From positions 1-33,183 of the forward strand of contig CADCTD010000180.1 in assembly GCA_902805545.1 (NCBI GenBank): a DNA stretch of 33,183 bases. Reading direction: 5' to 3'. Source of the DNA: an uncultured Craurococcus sp. (lineage in GTDB: Bacteria > Pseudomonadota > Alphaproteobacteria > Acetobacterales > Acetobacteraceae). Both the position numbers and the translations under genes were made by a program. The notes under the pieces are model-generated. The model did not search any database and had not been told where the DNA came from. It saw only the letters and a program-made list of their open reading frames with translations. Positions 7,477-14,758 of the stretch are shown here, in pieces (the first letter of the stretch is position 1; every line of letters begins with the position of its first letter).

Positions 7477-8292
7477 ATGAGCGCCGAAGCGCTGCCCCCG
7501 CTGCTGCTGGTCGGCTGCGGGAGGATGGGTGGAGCCATGCTGGCCGGTTGGCTGGAGAATGGCCTCACCGATGCCGTGGTGGTGGAGCCGCATGCCCAGG
7601 CCGCTGCGCCCTTCGCCGGCCGGGTGACCGTCGTGGGCAGCCCGGCCGCCATCCCGGCCGGCTTCCGCCCCGGCGCCGTGGTGCTCGCCATCAAGCCGCA
7701 GGAGGCGCCTGCCACCTTGCCGGCCTTCGCCCCGCTGGCCGGGCCGGGGACGCTCTTCATTTCCATCATGGCCGGGCGCAGCACCGGCGGCATGCGGGCC
7801 CTGCTCGGCGAGGCGGCGCGGATCGTCCGCGCGATGCCGAACACCCCCGCCGCCGTCCGCCAGGGCTTCACCGTCGCCTTCCCCGGTCCCGGGGTCGAGT
7901 CGGCGCAGCGCGCGCTGGCGGACCGGCTGCTCTCTGCCATCGGCGAAACAGCCTGGGTCGAGGAGGAGGGGCTGATCGACCCCGTCACCGCCGTCTCCGG
8001 CGGCGGCCCGGCCTATGTCTTCCTCCTCGCCGAACTGATGGAGGCGGCCGCCATCGAGCAGGGCCTGCCGCCTGAGTTGGCCCGGCGGATGGCCCGCGCC
8101 ACGGTCGCCGGCTCCGGCGCCCTGCTGGCGGCGAGCGCGGAGGACAGCGCCCAGCTCCGCCGCAACGTCACCAGCCCCAAGGGCACCACCGAGCGGGCGC
8201 TCGCCGTGCTGATGGCGAGCGAGGCCTGGCCGGCGCTGATGTCCCGCGCCATCGCCGCCGCCACCGAGCGTTCACGCGAACTGGCGGGCTGA
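7477..8292 (+). CDS. proC: Pyrroline-5-carboxylate reductase
   Basis: Last enzyme of proline synthesis: NAD(P)H-dependent reduction of 1-pyrroline-5-carboxylate to L-proline, in the cytoplasm. 271 residues, the usual size. Seen: N-terminal Rossmann motif LLVGCGRMGGAML, VLAIKPQ, RAMPNTPAAVRQG, and the C-terminal P5CR signature VTAVSGGGPAYVFLLAELM followed by RRNVTSPKGTTERAL. ATG 7477 is placed by the glycine motif directly after it and by GGGGAGGA at 7463-7470. It follows the YbjN-family gene by 40 bases and is probably cotranscribed with it. Confidence 0.97.
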   Translation: MSAEALPPLLLVGCGRMGGAMLAGWLENGLTDAVVVEPHAQAAAPFAGRVTVVGSPAAIPAGFRPGAVVLAIKPQEAPATLPAFAPLAGPGTLFISIMAGRSTGGMRALLGEAARIVRAMPNTPAAVRQGFTVAFPGPGVESAQRALADRLLSAIGETAWVEEEGLIDPVTAVSGGGPAYVFLLAELMEAAAIEQGLPPELARRMARATVAGSGALLAASAEDSAQLRRNVTSPKGTTERALAVLMASEAWPALMSRAIAAATERSRELAG

Positions 8293-8332
8293 CCCCTATC
8301 CTTCCGCCGCCGGCACCCCCACACTCAGCGCC

Positions 8333-8950
8333 ATGAGCGAGATGCAGGATATCGAGGCGCGGCTGGTCGCCGGCCTCTGGCAGGTGGTTGCCGTGCATGG
8401 CTGGGCGGGGCTGTCGATGCGGCGGGTCGCCGCCGCCTCGGGCGTCGCCCCGGCCGAGATCAGGCGGCGCTGCCCGACGCCGCACCATCTGCTGATGCTG
8501 CATGGCCGCCTGGTCGACCAGGCGGTGCTGGAGGGGGTGGTGCCCGATGCGCCCGACGACAACACCCCGCGCGACCGGGTCTTCGATGTCATCATGCGGC
8601 GGATCGACGCCCTGCAGCCGCACCGCGCCGGCATCCTCCGCCTTCTCGAGGACCTGAGGACCGACCCGCTGCTGGCGCTCGCGCTGCTCTCCGCCCTGCC
8701 GGGCTCCATGGCCTGGATGCTGGAGGCGGCGGGGCTCGGCTCGGGCGGGATCGCCGGCCTCGCCCGGGCCAAGGGCCTGACCGCGGTCTGGCTGGCGACC
8801 CTCCGTGCCTGGGCAAGGGACGACACGGCCGATCTCGGCGCGACCATGGCGGCACTCGATCGCGCTCTCGACCGTGCCGAACAGGTCGCCCGCGCGTTGC
8901 GGCTGCAGCCGGGTGACACAACCGGCGCCCCGGATGCCCCGATGCTTTGA
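8333..8950 (+). CDS. TetR-fold protein with a COQ9-like C-terminal half
   Basis: 205 residues. Residues ~5-55 look like a TetR helix-turn-helix (LSMRRVAAASGVAPAEIRRR). The rest (DRVFDVIMRRIDALQPHRAG, then MAWMLEAAG..., KGLTAVWLATLRAWARDD, and a terminal amphipathic helix TMAALDRALDRAEQVARAL) follows the plan of COQ9, a TetR-fold lipid-binding protein of ubiquinone synthesis. It may be a regulator or a lipid-binding relative; the sequence does not decide. ATGs at 8333 and 8342 are both possible and no strong ribosome-binding site is seen. It sits between proC and phasin, 1.6 kb from ubiK. Confidence 0.7.
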   Translation: MSEMQDIEARLVAGLWQVVAVHGWAGLSMRRVAAASGVAPAEIRRRCPTPHHLLMLHGRLVDQAVLEGVVPDAPDDNTPRDRVFDVIMRRIDALQPHRAGILRLLEDLRTDPLLALALLSALPGSMAWMLEAAGLGSGGIAGLARAKGLTAVWLATLRAWARDDTADLGATMAALDRALDRAEQVARALRLQPGDTTGAPDAPML

Positions 8951-9005
8951 CCGGCCATGAGCCGGGCCTTAGGCTCCGGGATCACGAAACAGAGCGGAGG
9001 ATACC

Positions 9006-9437
9006 ATGCCAGATCCGATGGGCTTCAAGCCGGACACTGACATCATGCGCATGCTGGCGGAGTTCCGCGTGCCCGGCATGCCAGACATGGAGGCGCTGGC
9101 CGCCGCGCAGCGCCGCAACCTGGAGGCGCTCTCCGCCGCCAACCGCGTCGCGCTCGAGGGTGCGCAGGCGGTCGCCCGGCGACACATGGAGATCCTCCAG
9201 TCCGCCATGTCGGAAATGACCGATGCGGTGAAGTCGCTCTCCGCCCAGGAGAGCCCGCAAGCCAAGGCGGCCCGGCAGACCGAGTTGCTGAAGAGCGCCT
9301 ATGAGAAGGCGGTCGGCAACATGCGGGAGGTCGCCGACCTCATCCAGAAGTCGAATACCGAGGCGCTCGCCCTGCTCAACACGCGCTTCACCGAAGCGAT
9401 GGACGAGGTGAAGACGCTCGTCGCCAAGCAGGGCTAG
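9006..9437 (+). CDS. Phasin-family protein
   Basis: 143-residue, almost wholly helical protein matching the alphaproteobacterial phasin type: MEALAAAQRRNLEALSAANR, VALEGAQAVARRHMEILQ, then a helix ending KSNTEALALLNTRFTEAMDEVKTL. Phasins coat polyhydroxyalkanoate granules and help control their size; some small members have other, less clear roles. ATG 9006 has GCGGAGG immediately upstream (8994-9000). No PHA synthase or depolymerase is in the window, so a link to storage granules rests on the family alone. Confidence 0.88.
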   Translation: MPDPMGFKPDTDIMRMLAEFRVPGMPDMEALAAAQRRNLEALSAANRVALEGAQAVARRHMEILQSAMSEMTDAVKSLSAQESPQAKAARQTELLKSAYEKAVGNMREVADLIQKSNTEALALLNTRFTEAMDEVKTLVAKQG

Positions 9438-9460
9438 GGCAAGCCCCCCGGTGGGTGCGG

Positions 9461-9498
9461 GCCCTCCGAAGGGGTGGCCTGCCCGCCGGATGGAGGGC
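9461..9498. terminator. Possible bidirectional hairpin between phasin and the flgN-like gene
   Basis: GCCCTCC (9461-9467) and GGAGGGC (9492-9498) can pair across a G+C-rich 24-base loop in the 65-base gap between convergent genes. There is no T-tract, so intrinsic termination is uncertain. Confidence 0.25.
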
Positions 9499-9502
9499 GG
9501 CC

Positions 9503-9904
9503 CTAGACCCTGGTCGCCATGGCGATGGCCGGCGCCTGCCGCGCCGTCGCCAGCCGCCCGGCCGCGCCATAGGCGCCGGAGCCGCTGCGCGGCAGCGCCG
9601 CCCCGGCGATGGTCTCGATCACCCTGGACTGGATGGCGATGGCACGTTCCAGCAGCCGCCGGTTCTCCTCGCCGAGTTGCTGCAGCCGGGCGGTGAGGTT
9701 GGAGGCGGCGGCGCGCTGCTCCCCCTCCGCCCGCGCGCCGAGCTTCCGCGTCGTGGCGAAGGCGGCGGCGAAGGCATCCGCCGCCTGCATCTTGGCGGTG
9801 GCGAGGCCGGCCGCGCGGGGCAGATCGAGCGCCGCGAGCGCCTCGTTCTCGGCGCGCAGGGCCTCGGCCAGGCGCTGGCCGGCGACGAGCAGGGCATCCA
9901 TCAT
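9503..9904 (-). CDS. FlgN-like flagellar protein (putative chaperone)
   Basis: 133 residues, helical, with no cysteine and few charged clusters. The N-terminal half (RLAEALRAENEALAALDL, then AAGLATAKMQAADAFAAAF) and the ARLQQLGEENRRLLERAI helix resemble FlgN-type flagellar chaperones, which hold hook-filament junction proteins (FlgK/FlgL) before export. The start ATG (9904) overlaps the flgJ stop as ATGA, so it belongs to the flgI-flgJ operon. That location is the main support for a flagellar role; the sequence match is modest. Confidence 0.6.
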   Translation of the reverse strand: MMDALLVAGQRLAEALRAENEALAALDLPRAAGLATAKMQAADAFAAAFATTRKLGARAEGEQRAAASNLTARLQQLGEENRRLLERAIAIQSRVIETIAGAALPRSGSGAYGAAGRLATARQAPAIAMATRV

Positions 9905-10176
9905 CGGGTCTGGTCCTCCCTTCGGGCGCCGGCGGCCTGCCAGCGCAACATCTCCCTGAGCACCGCATCGCCGAGGCCGAGCCCATGGCCGGAACGGCTG
10001 GCGGCCTTCGCCATCTCGTCGACCAGCATGGGCTGCCACTGCGCCTCGGCCGCGCCGCCGCCGAAGCGGCTTTGGGGCAGGGTGGCGAAGATCGGCTGCA
10101 GCAGCTGGCCGAGCGCCTGGGCCTCGAAGGCCTGGGCGGCGCGGCGCAGCGCGGGCGGCGCGGAGACGGGCGTCAT
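9901..10176 (-). CDS. flgJ: Short FlgJ-type rod-binding protein (no muramidase domain)
   Basis: 91 residues corresponding only to the N-terminal rod-binding domain of FlgJ: AAQAFEAQALGQLLQPIF, then MLVDEMAKAASRSGHGLGLGDAVLREMLRW. In enteric bacteria a C-terminal glucosaminidase follows; many Alphaproteobacteria, as here, encode the rod-binding part alone, which is thought to help rod assembly or recruit a separate lytic enzyme. The ATG at 10176 overlaps the flgI stop by one base (TGATG) and its stop overlaps the downstream flgN-like gene, so all three are probably translated in series. Confidence 0.88.
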   Translation of the reverse strand: MTPVSAPPALRRAAQAFEAQALGQLLQPIFATLPQSRFGGGAAEAQWQPMLVDEMAKAASRSGHGLGLGDAVLREMLRWQAAGARREDQTR

Positions 10177-11315
10177 CAGCGCAACTCCATCTCGGCCTGC
10201 AGCGCGCCGGCGGCCTTCACCGATTGCAGGATGGCGATGAGGTCGCGCGGCCCGACGCCGAGCGCGTTCAGCCCGCGCACCAGCTCCTGCAGCGAGACGC
10301 CGCCGGAGAGCAGCCCGACGCGGCGCTGCGCCTGGTCGTCCACCTCGATATTCGTGCGCGGCACCACCACCGTCTCTCCCTGGGCGAAGGGGTTGGGCTG
10401 CGCCACCTGCGGCGTCTCGGTGATGCGGATGGTGAGGTTCCCCTGGGCGATGGCGACCGTCGAGACCCGCACATTCGCCCCCATGACGATGGTGCCGGAT
10501 GCCTCCTCGATGACGACCTTCGCCACCTGGTCCGGCTCGACGCGGAGCTGCTCGATCTGGGCGAGGAAGCCGACCGGGTCCCGCCCGACCATCGCCACTG
10601 CCACGGTGCGCGGATCGGTGGCGACGGCCGAGGTGCTGCCGGTCGACTGGTTGATGGCGGCGGCGATGCGCCGTGCCGTCGTCATGTCCGGGTTGCGGAG
10701 GGAGAGGCGGATATTGGGCCGTCCGGCGAGGCTGTAGGGGATCTCCCGCTCGACGATCGCGCCGGAGGCGATGCGCGCGCTGGTCGGCACGCCGCGCTGG
10801 ATGCTGGTGGCCGCGCCGCGGGCCGCGACCGCACCGGTGGCGACCGCACCCTGCGCCACCGCATAGACCTCGCCATCGGCGCCGAGGAGCGGCGTCACCA
10901 CCAGCGTGCCGCCCTGGAGGTTGGTGGCGTCGCCGAGCGCCGAGACGGCGATGTCGATCCGGCTGCCGGGCCGGGCGAAGGCCGGCAGGTTCGCCGTCAC
11001 CATCACCGCCGCGACGTTGCGGGTGTCGAGCCGCGTCTCGTTGTCGCGGGTGTTGACGCCGAGCCGCTCCAGCATGCCGACCAGGGACTGCCGGGTGAAG
11101 ATCGCCGTCCGCAGCCGGTCGCCCGTGCCGGCGAGGCCGACGACGAGGCCGTAGCCGACGAGCTGGTTGTCCCGCACCCCCTCGACATCGGCGATGTCCT
11201 TGATGCGGACGGATTGCGCCGCGGCCGGCCCGGCCAGGAGACAGGCCCCGATGGAGGCTGCTGCCAGCACGGCAGCCCAGGCGATCTTCGCCCTTGCGAA
11301 AGCTTTCTTGGCCAA
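10176..11315 (-). CDS. flgI: Flagellar P-ring protein FlgI, probable TTG start
   Basis: FlgI forms the periplasmic P-ring bushing around the flagellar rod. The mature part is unmistakable: VRIKDIADVEGVRDNQLVGYGLVVGLAGTGD at the N-terminus, NVAAVMVTANLPAFARPGSRID, and the C-terminal VGLLSGGVSLQELVRGLNALGVGPRDLIAILQ. I chose TTG 11315 (379 aa): it gives a clean Sec signal (MAKKAFARAKIAWAAVLAAA...AAAQS) and has AAGGTG 4 bases upstream. It also leaves a ~23-base leader after the sigma-54 site at 11350-11364. ATG 11336 would be nearly leaderless and ATG 11360 lies inside the promoter; automatic annotation may prefer either. FlgI needs FlgH, encoded separately at 32388, and FlgA, partly present at the window end. 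Confidence 0.95.
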   Translation of the reverse strand: MAKKAFARAKIAWAAVLAAASIGACLLAGPAAAQSVRIKDIADVEGVRDNQLVGYGLVVGLAGTGDRLRTAIFTRQSLVGMLERLGVNTRDNETRLDTRNVAAVMVTANLPAFARPGSRIDIAVSALGDATNLQGGTLVVTPLLGADGEVYAVAQGAVATGAVAARGAATSIQRGVPTSARIASGAIVEREIPYSLAGRPNIRLSLRNPDMTTARRIAAAINQSTGSTSAVATDPRTVAVAMVGRDPVGFLAQIEQLRVEPDQVAKVVIEEASGTIVMGANVRVSTVAIAQGNLTIRITETPQVAQPNPFAQGETVVVPRTNIEVDDQAQRRVGLLSGGVSLQELVRGLNALGVGPRDLIAILQSVKAAGALQAEMELR

Positions 11316-11349
11316 GCTGCACCTTGTCGGACACATCGCCCCCGGCGTC

Positions 11350-11364
11350 GCAACCGCCATGCCA
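11350..11364 (-). promoter_or_regulatory. Sigma-54 (-24/-12) promoter for flgI
   Basis: On the minus strand this reads TGGCATG-GCGG-TTGC, matching the sigma-54 consensus TGGCACG-N4-TTGC at every position but one, with the invariant GG and GC exactly 10 bases apart. Transcription should begin near 11338. Sigma-54 control of rod, hook and ring genes is well established in alphaproteobacteria such as Caulobacter. Confidence 0.7.
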
Positions 11365-11383
11365 GGCGCGGCGGGGGGGTAGG

Positions 11384-11421
11384 CCGGCAAGGCTTGCCGG
11401 GCAGGGGCCTGGCCTTGCCGG
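11384..11421. promoter_or_regulatory. Inverted repeat plus third half-site between flgI and fliX
   Basis: CCGGCAAG-G-CTTGCCGG (11384-11400) is a perfect 8-base inverted repeat. A further CTTGCCGG occurs at 11414-11421, exactly 21 bases (two helical turns) after the second arm. It lies 20-57 bases upstream of the flgI sigma-54 element and just ahead of fliX, a plausible place for an activator such as FlbD or an NtrC-like protein. The identity of the binding protein is unknown. Confidence 0.4.
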
Positions 11422-11445
11422 TCGATGGGCAGAAGGAGGTTCGGG

Positions 11446-11868
11446 ATGCAGGGGATCGGCAGGCTGGGCGGCATCGGCGCCGCCACTCCGGCGCGCGGCA
11501 GGGCGCGTGCCGGGACGGACGGCTTCCGCATCGCGGCGGAGGAGGGCGGCGCGGCGCGAGAGGCGGCGGAAGCCGGCGGCATCGCCCCCGCGGGCCTTGG
11601 CCTCCTCGCCCTTCAGGAATACGGCTCGGGCGCCGAGCGGGATGCGGCGGCGCATCGCCGGGCCTCGGATATCCTGGCGGAACTGACGGCGCTGCAATGC
11701 GATATGCTGGGCGGGAGGCCTCCCGACGCCGCACGCTTGCGCCGCCTGGTGGAGTCGGGAGAGGCGGGGGCCGATCCTGCGTTGCGGGAGCTGGTCCAGG
11801 GTGTCGTTCTGCGCGCGCAGGTGGAATTGGTCCGCCGCAGCCCGGATGAACCTATGGCCTTTGCGTGA
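11446..11868 (+). CDS. fliX: Class II flagellar assembly regulator FliX
   Basis: FliX is an alphaproteobacterial membrane-associated protein that links early flagellar assembly to the activity of the sigma-54 activator FlbD. 140 residues. Seen: disordered Gly/Ala-rich N-terminus, then the conserved C-terminal helices LLALQEYGSG, RRASDILAELTALQCDML and LRELVQGVVLRAQVELVRR. ATG 11446 has AAGGAGG a few bases upstream (11433-11439), better than ATG 11425. It is divergent from flgI, as I recall for Caulobacter, which supports the call. Confidence 0.85.
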   Translation: MQGIGRLGGIGAATPARGRARAGTDGFRIAAEEGGAAREAAEAGGIAPAGLGLLALQEYGSGAERDAAAHRRASDILAELTALQCDMLGGRPPDAARLRRLVESGEAGADPALRELVQGVVLRAQVELVRRSPDEPMAFA

Positions 11869-12001
11869 AAACCGCTGCCTGCCAGCATTTTGCGGTATCG
11901 CAACCCCTTGGCTTCCGACCGGGCCCGCCTGTATGGTCCGGCCGCGATCCGGGGCCGGGCGGCGTGCCTGGGCCTCCAAGCGGAATGGGGCCGTCCAGAC
12001 A

Positions 12002-12418
12002 ATGCTGATCACCCTCCCGCCCGATTACCGTCCGACGGACGACGAAGAGTTCATGAATCCCCGCCAGCAGGAGTATTTCCGCCAGAAGCTGCGGCGCTGG
12101 CGGCTCGACCTGTTGCGCGAGGCGGGGGACACCCTGGCGAGCCTTTCCGCTGGCGGCATCTCGGAGGCCGACCTGACCGACCGGGCGAGCGTCGAGACCG
12201 ACCGCGCCCTCGAGCTCCGCACCCGCGACCGGGCGCGCAAGCTCATCTCCAAGATCGACCAGGCGCTGGAGCGGATCGAGAACGGCACCTACGGCTATTG
12301 CGAGGAGAGCGGGGAGCCGATCGGCCTCCGCCGCCTCGAGGCGCGGCCGATCGCCACCCTCTCGATCGAGGCGCAGGAGCGCCACGAGCGGATGGAGCGG
12401 GTCCACCGCGACGACTGA
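12002..12418 (+). CDS. dksA: DksA-type RNA polymerase-binding factor
   Basis: DksA enters the RNA polymerase secondary channel and, with ppGpp, adjusts rRNA and stress promoters. 138 residues. The long coiled coil carries the tip motif D-L-T-D-R-A (DxxDxA), required for function in E. coli. The C-terminal zinc-finger region (GTYGYCEESGEPIGLRRLEARPIA) keeps only one of four zinc cysteines, as is common in alphaproteobacterial DksA, so it probably folds without zinc. The ATG at 12002 begins MLITLPPDYRPTDDEEFMNPRQ, the normal N-terminus; no good ribosome-binding site precedes it. It follows fliX by 133 bases. Confidence 0.93.
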   Translation: MLITLPPDYRPTDDEEFMNPRQQEYFRQKLRRWRLDLLREAGDTLASLSAGGISEADLTDRASVETDRALELRTRDRARKLISKIDQALERIENGTYGYCEESGEPIGLRRLEARPIATLSIEAQERHERMERVHRDD

Positions 12419-12491
12419 GGCTTCGGGCGCCGACCGGCGCCGATTGACAGCCCCCGCCTTGCCGGGGAGGCTTGGGCCTGGGAGGAACCCC

Positions 12492-13475
12492 ATGCGCCCG
12501 ATCACCCGGCGTCCCCTGCTGGCCGCGCTGCTCGCGACCCCAGCCATCGCCCGCGCGCAGCCGGCCTGGCCGCACCGCCCGGTGCGGGTGGTGGTGCCCT
12601 TTCCGCCCGGCGGCTCCAACGATGTCGTCGCCCGGCCGCTGGCGGAGCGGCTGCAGGCCCGGCTCGGCCAGCCCTTCGTCGTCGAGAATCGCGGCGGCGC
12701 GGGCGGGGCGATCGGCGCCGGGCAGGTCGCGCAGGCCCCGGCGGATGGCTACACGCTGATGGTCACCTCCTCCTCCTTCGCGACCACGGCGATCCTGCAG
12801 AAACCGGGCTGGGACGCCGAGGCGAGCTTCGACGCGGTGGCGCTGCTGGCGCGCGCGCCCTTCTTCATCATGGTCAACCCGACCTTCCCGGCGCGCAGCG
12901 TCGCCGAGCTGGTGGCGCTGGCGAAGGCGAGGCCCGGCGGCATCGACTACGCCAGCTCCGGCGCGGGCGGGATCAACCACTTCATCTCCGAGTATTTCTG
13001 CCAGCGGGCGGGGATCCGCATGAACCACGTCCCCTATCGCGGCACGGCGCCGGCGGTGACGGATCTCGTGGCGGGGACCATCCCTGTGATGATCACGACC
13101 GTCGCCAGCGCCAATGCCGCCATCCGCGACGGGCGCGTGCGCGTCATCGCGGCGACCGCGCCCATGAGCGGAAGCGGGGGCGGCGGGCTGCCGCCGGAGG
13201 TGCCGCCGGTGCCCTTGGTGACGGAGGCGGGCATCGACTACGAGGCCGCCATCTGGTGGGGCCTGCTCGCCCCGCATGGCCTGCCGGCCGGGACGCGCGG
13301 CGCCATCCATGCCGCAGTGGGCGGCGCGCTTGGCGATGCCGCCCTGGCCCGCGTCTATGCCGCCGAAGGCGCGACGCCCTCCCCGGTCGGGCCGGAGGCG
13401 TTTCCCGCCATCCTGAAGGCCGATCTCGCGCGCTGGCGCGAGGTGGCGCGCATCGCGGATATCCGCGCCGAATGA
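12492..13475 (+). CDS. Bug-family (TctC-like) periplasmic solute-binding protein
   Basis: 327 residues. The N-terminus MRPITRRPLLAALLATPAIA is a signal peptide with a twin arginine, then the mature protein. Family hallmarks: VRVVVPFPPGGSNDVVAR (first ligand loop), GGAIGAGQVAQAPADGYTL and DYASSGAGGINHF...VPYRGTAPAVTDLVAG. Bug proteins bind carboxylates for tripartite tricarboxylate transporters, but many are orphans without TctA/B, as here. The ligand is unknown. ATG 12492 follows GGAGGA (12481-12486). It overlaps the next gene by 4 bases (ATGA), so a common substrate with the CoA transferase is likely. Confidence 0.92.
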   Translation: MRPITRRPLLAALLATPAIARAQPAWPHRPVRVVVPFPPGGSNDVVARPLAERLQARLGQPFVVENRGGAGGAIGAGQVAQAPADGYTLMVTSSSFATTAILQKPGWDAEASFDAVALLARAPFFIMVNPTFPARSVAELVALAKARPGGIDYASSGAGGINHFISEYFCQRAGIRMNHVPYRGTAPAVTDLVAGTIPVMITTVASANAAIRDGRVRVIAATAPMSGSGGGGLPPEVPPVPLVTEAGIDYEAAIWWGLLAPHGLPAGTRGAIHAAVGGALGDAALARVYAAEGATPSPVGPEAFPAILKADLARWREVARIADIRAE

Positions 13476-14695
13476 CCCCGCATCGCCGCGAGTTCGACCC
13501 GGCCGCGACCGGTGCGCTGCACGGGGTCCGGGTGCTCGACCTGTCGCGCCTGGTCGCCGGCAACATGCTGACCAAGGTGCTGGCCGACCATGGCGCCGAG
13601 GTGATCAAGCTCGAGCCGCCCGAGGGCGACACGCTGCGCGCCTGGCGCATCCGCGGCATCTCCACCACCTGGAAGACGCTGAGCCGCAACAAGCTCTCGG
13701 TCTGCCTTGCCTTGCGCGACCCGCGTGCGGTGGAGGTGGTGAAGCGCCTTGCGCGCGACGCGGCGATGCTGGTGGAAAGCTTCCGCCCCGGCGTGCTGGA
13801 GGCGATGGGCCTGGCGCCGGAGGTGTTGCTCGCGGTCAACCCGCGGCTCGTCATCGTGCGCATCAGCGGCTGGGGGCAGGATGGGCCCTACCGGCACAAG
13901 CCGGGCTTCGGCACGCTGGTCGAGGGCTATGCCGGCTTCGCCGCGGTCAACGGCTTCGCCGACCGCGAGCCGGTGCTGCCGCCGATGTACATGGCCGATG
14001 GCTATGCCGGGCTCTATGGCGCGGCGACCGCGATGATCGCGCTGCGCCACGCGGAGGCGACGGGGCAGGGGCAGGTGATCGACCAGACGCTCTTCGATCC
14101 CATCCATGTGATGATGGAGCCGCAGCATGCGAACTGGCAGATCACGCAGGAGCTGAAGCCGCGCACCGGCAGCCGCAGCACCAATGCGGTGCCGCGCAAC
14201 GCCTATCGCACCAGGGATGGCGGCTGGGTCTGCCTCTCCGCCTCGACCCAGGGAATGACGGAGAAGCTGCTGCGCAGCATCGGCCGGCCGGAGCTGATCG
14301 AGGATCCGCGCTTCCGCACCAATGCCGACCGGGTGAGGCATGGCGAGGCGCTCGATGCCATCATCGCGGCCTATATCGCCGAGCGGAGCCTGGCCGAGGC
14401 GCTGGCGCATTTCGACGCGGCGGGCGTCACCATCGGGCCGGTCATGGATGCGGCGATGCTGGCGGAGGACGCTTACGTGATCGAGCGCGAGGCGGTGATC
14501 GCCGTCCCCGACGAGGAGATGCCGGAGGGTTGGCTGCCGATGCATGGCCTGGTGCCGCGGCTCTCCGCGACGCCCGGCATCCTGGCGCGTCCGGCTCCCA
14601 GGCTCGGCGAACACAACGAGGCGGTGCTCGGGCCGCTCCTCGGCGCGGCGGAGCTTGCGCGGCTGCGGGACGAGGGCGTGCTGCGGGAGGGGTAG
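13472..14695 (+). CDS. CaiB/BaiF-family (class III) CoA transferase
   Basis: 407 residues. Class III CoA transferases move CoA between an acyl-CoA and a free acid through an aspartyl intermediate. Seen: GVRVLDLSRLVAGNMLTKVLADHGAEVIKLE at the N-terminus, RNKLSVCLALRDP, and the catalytic aspartate at about residue 176 in YMADGYAGLYGA. The C-terminal small domain contains the PVMDAAMLAEDAYV segment typical of the family. Translation is coupled to the Bug protein gene through ATGA. The pairing suggests import of an organic acid followed by activation to its CoA thioester; which acid cannot be told. Confidence 0.92.
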   Translation: MTPHRREFDPAATGALHGVRVLDLSRLVAGNMLTKVLADHGAEVIKLEPPEGDTLRAWRIRGISTTWKTLSRNKLSVCLALRDPRAVEVVKRLARDAAMLVESFRPGVLEAMGLAPEVLLAVNPRLVIVRISGWGQDGPYRHKPGFGTLVEGYAGFAAVNGFADREPVLPPMYMADGYAGLYGAATAMIALRHAEATGQGQVIDQTLFDPIHVMMEPQHANWQITQELKPRTGSRSTNAVPRNAYRTRDGGWVCLSASTQGMTEKLLRSIGRPELIEDPRFRTNADRVRHGEALDAIIAAYIAERSLAEALAHFDAAGVTIGPVMDAAMLAEDAYVIEREAVIAVPDEEMPEGWLPMHGLVPRLSATPGILARPAPRLGEHNEAVLGPLLGAAELARLRDEGVLREG

Positions 14696-14758
14696 GACCC
14701 GCCCCCGGAACCATCCTCCCGTCCGGCTGTTGTGCCGGCGAAGCGGGAGGCCCTGGCG

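Noticed and set aside
11404-11418. A possible sigma-54 promoter for fliX on the plus strand
   Set aside because: GG and GC have the right spacing and the TTGC half is good, but the -24 half reads GGGGCC instead of TGGCAC; too weak to list as a feature.
9901-12012. A 703-codon minus-strand frame across flgI and fliX
   Set aside because: Only its last 91 codons correspond to a real protein (FlgJ-like); the rest overlaps flgI and fliX in other frames.
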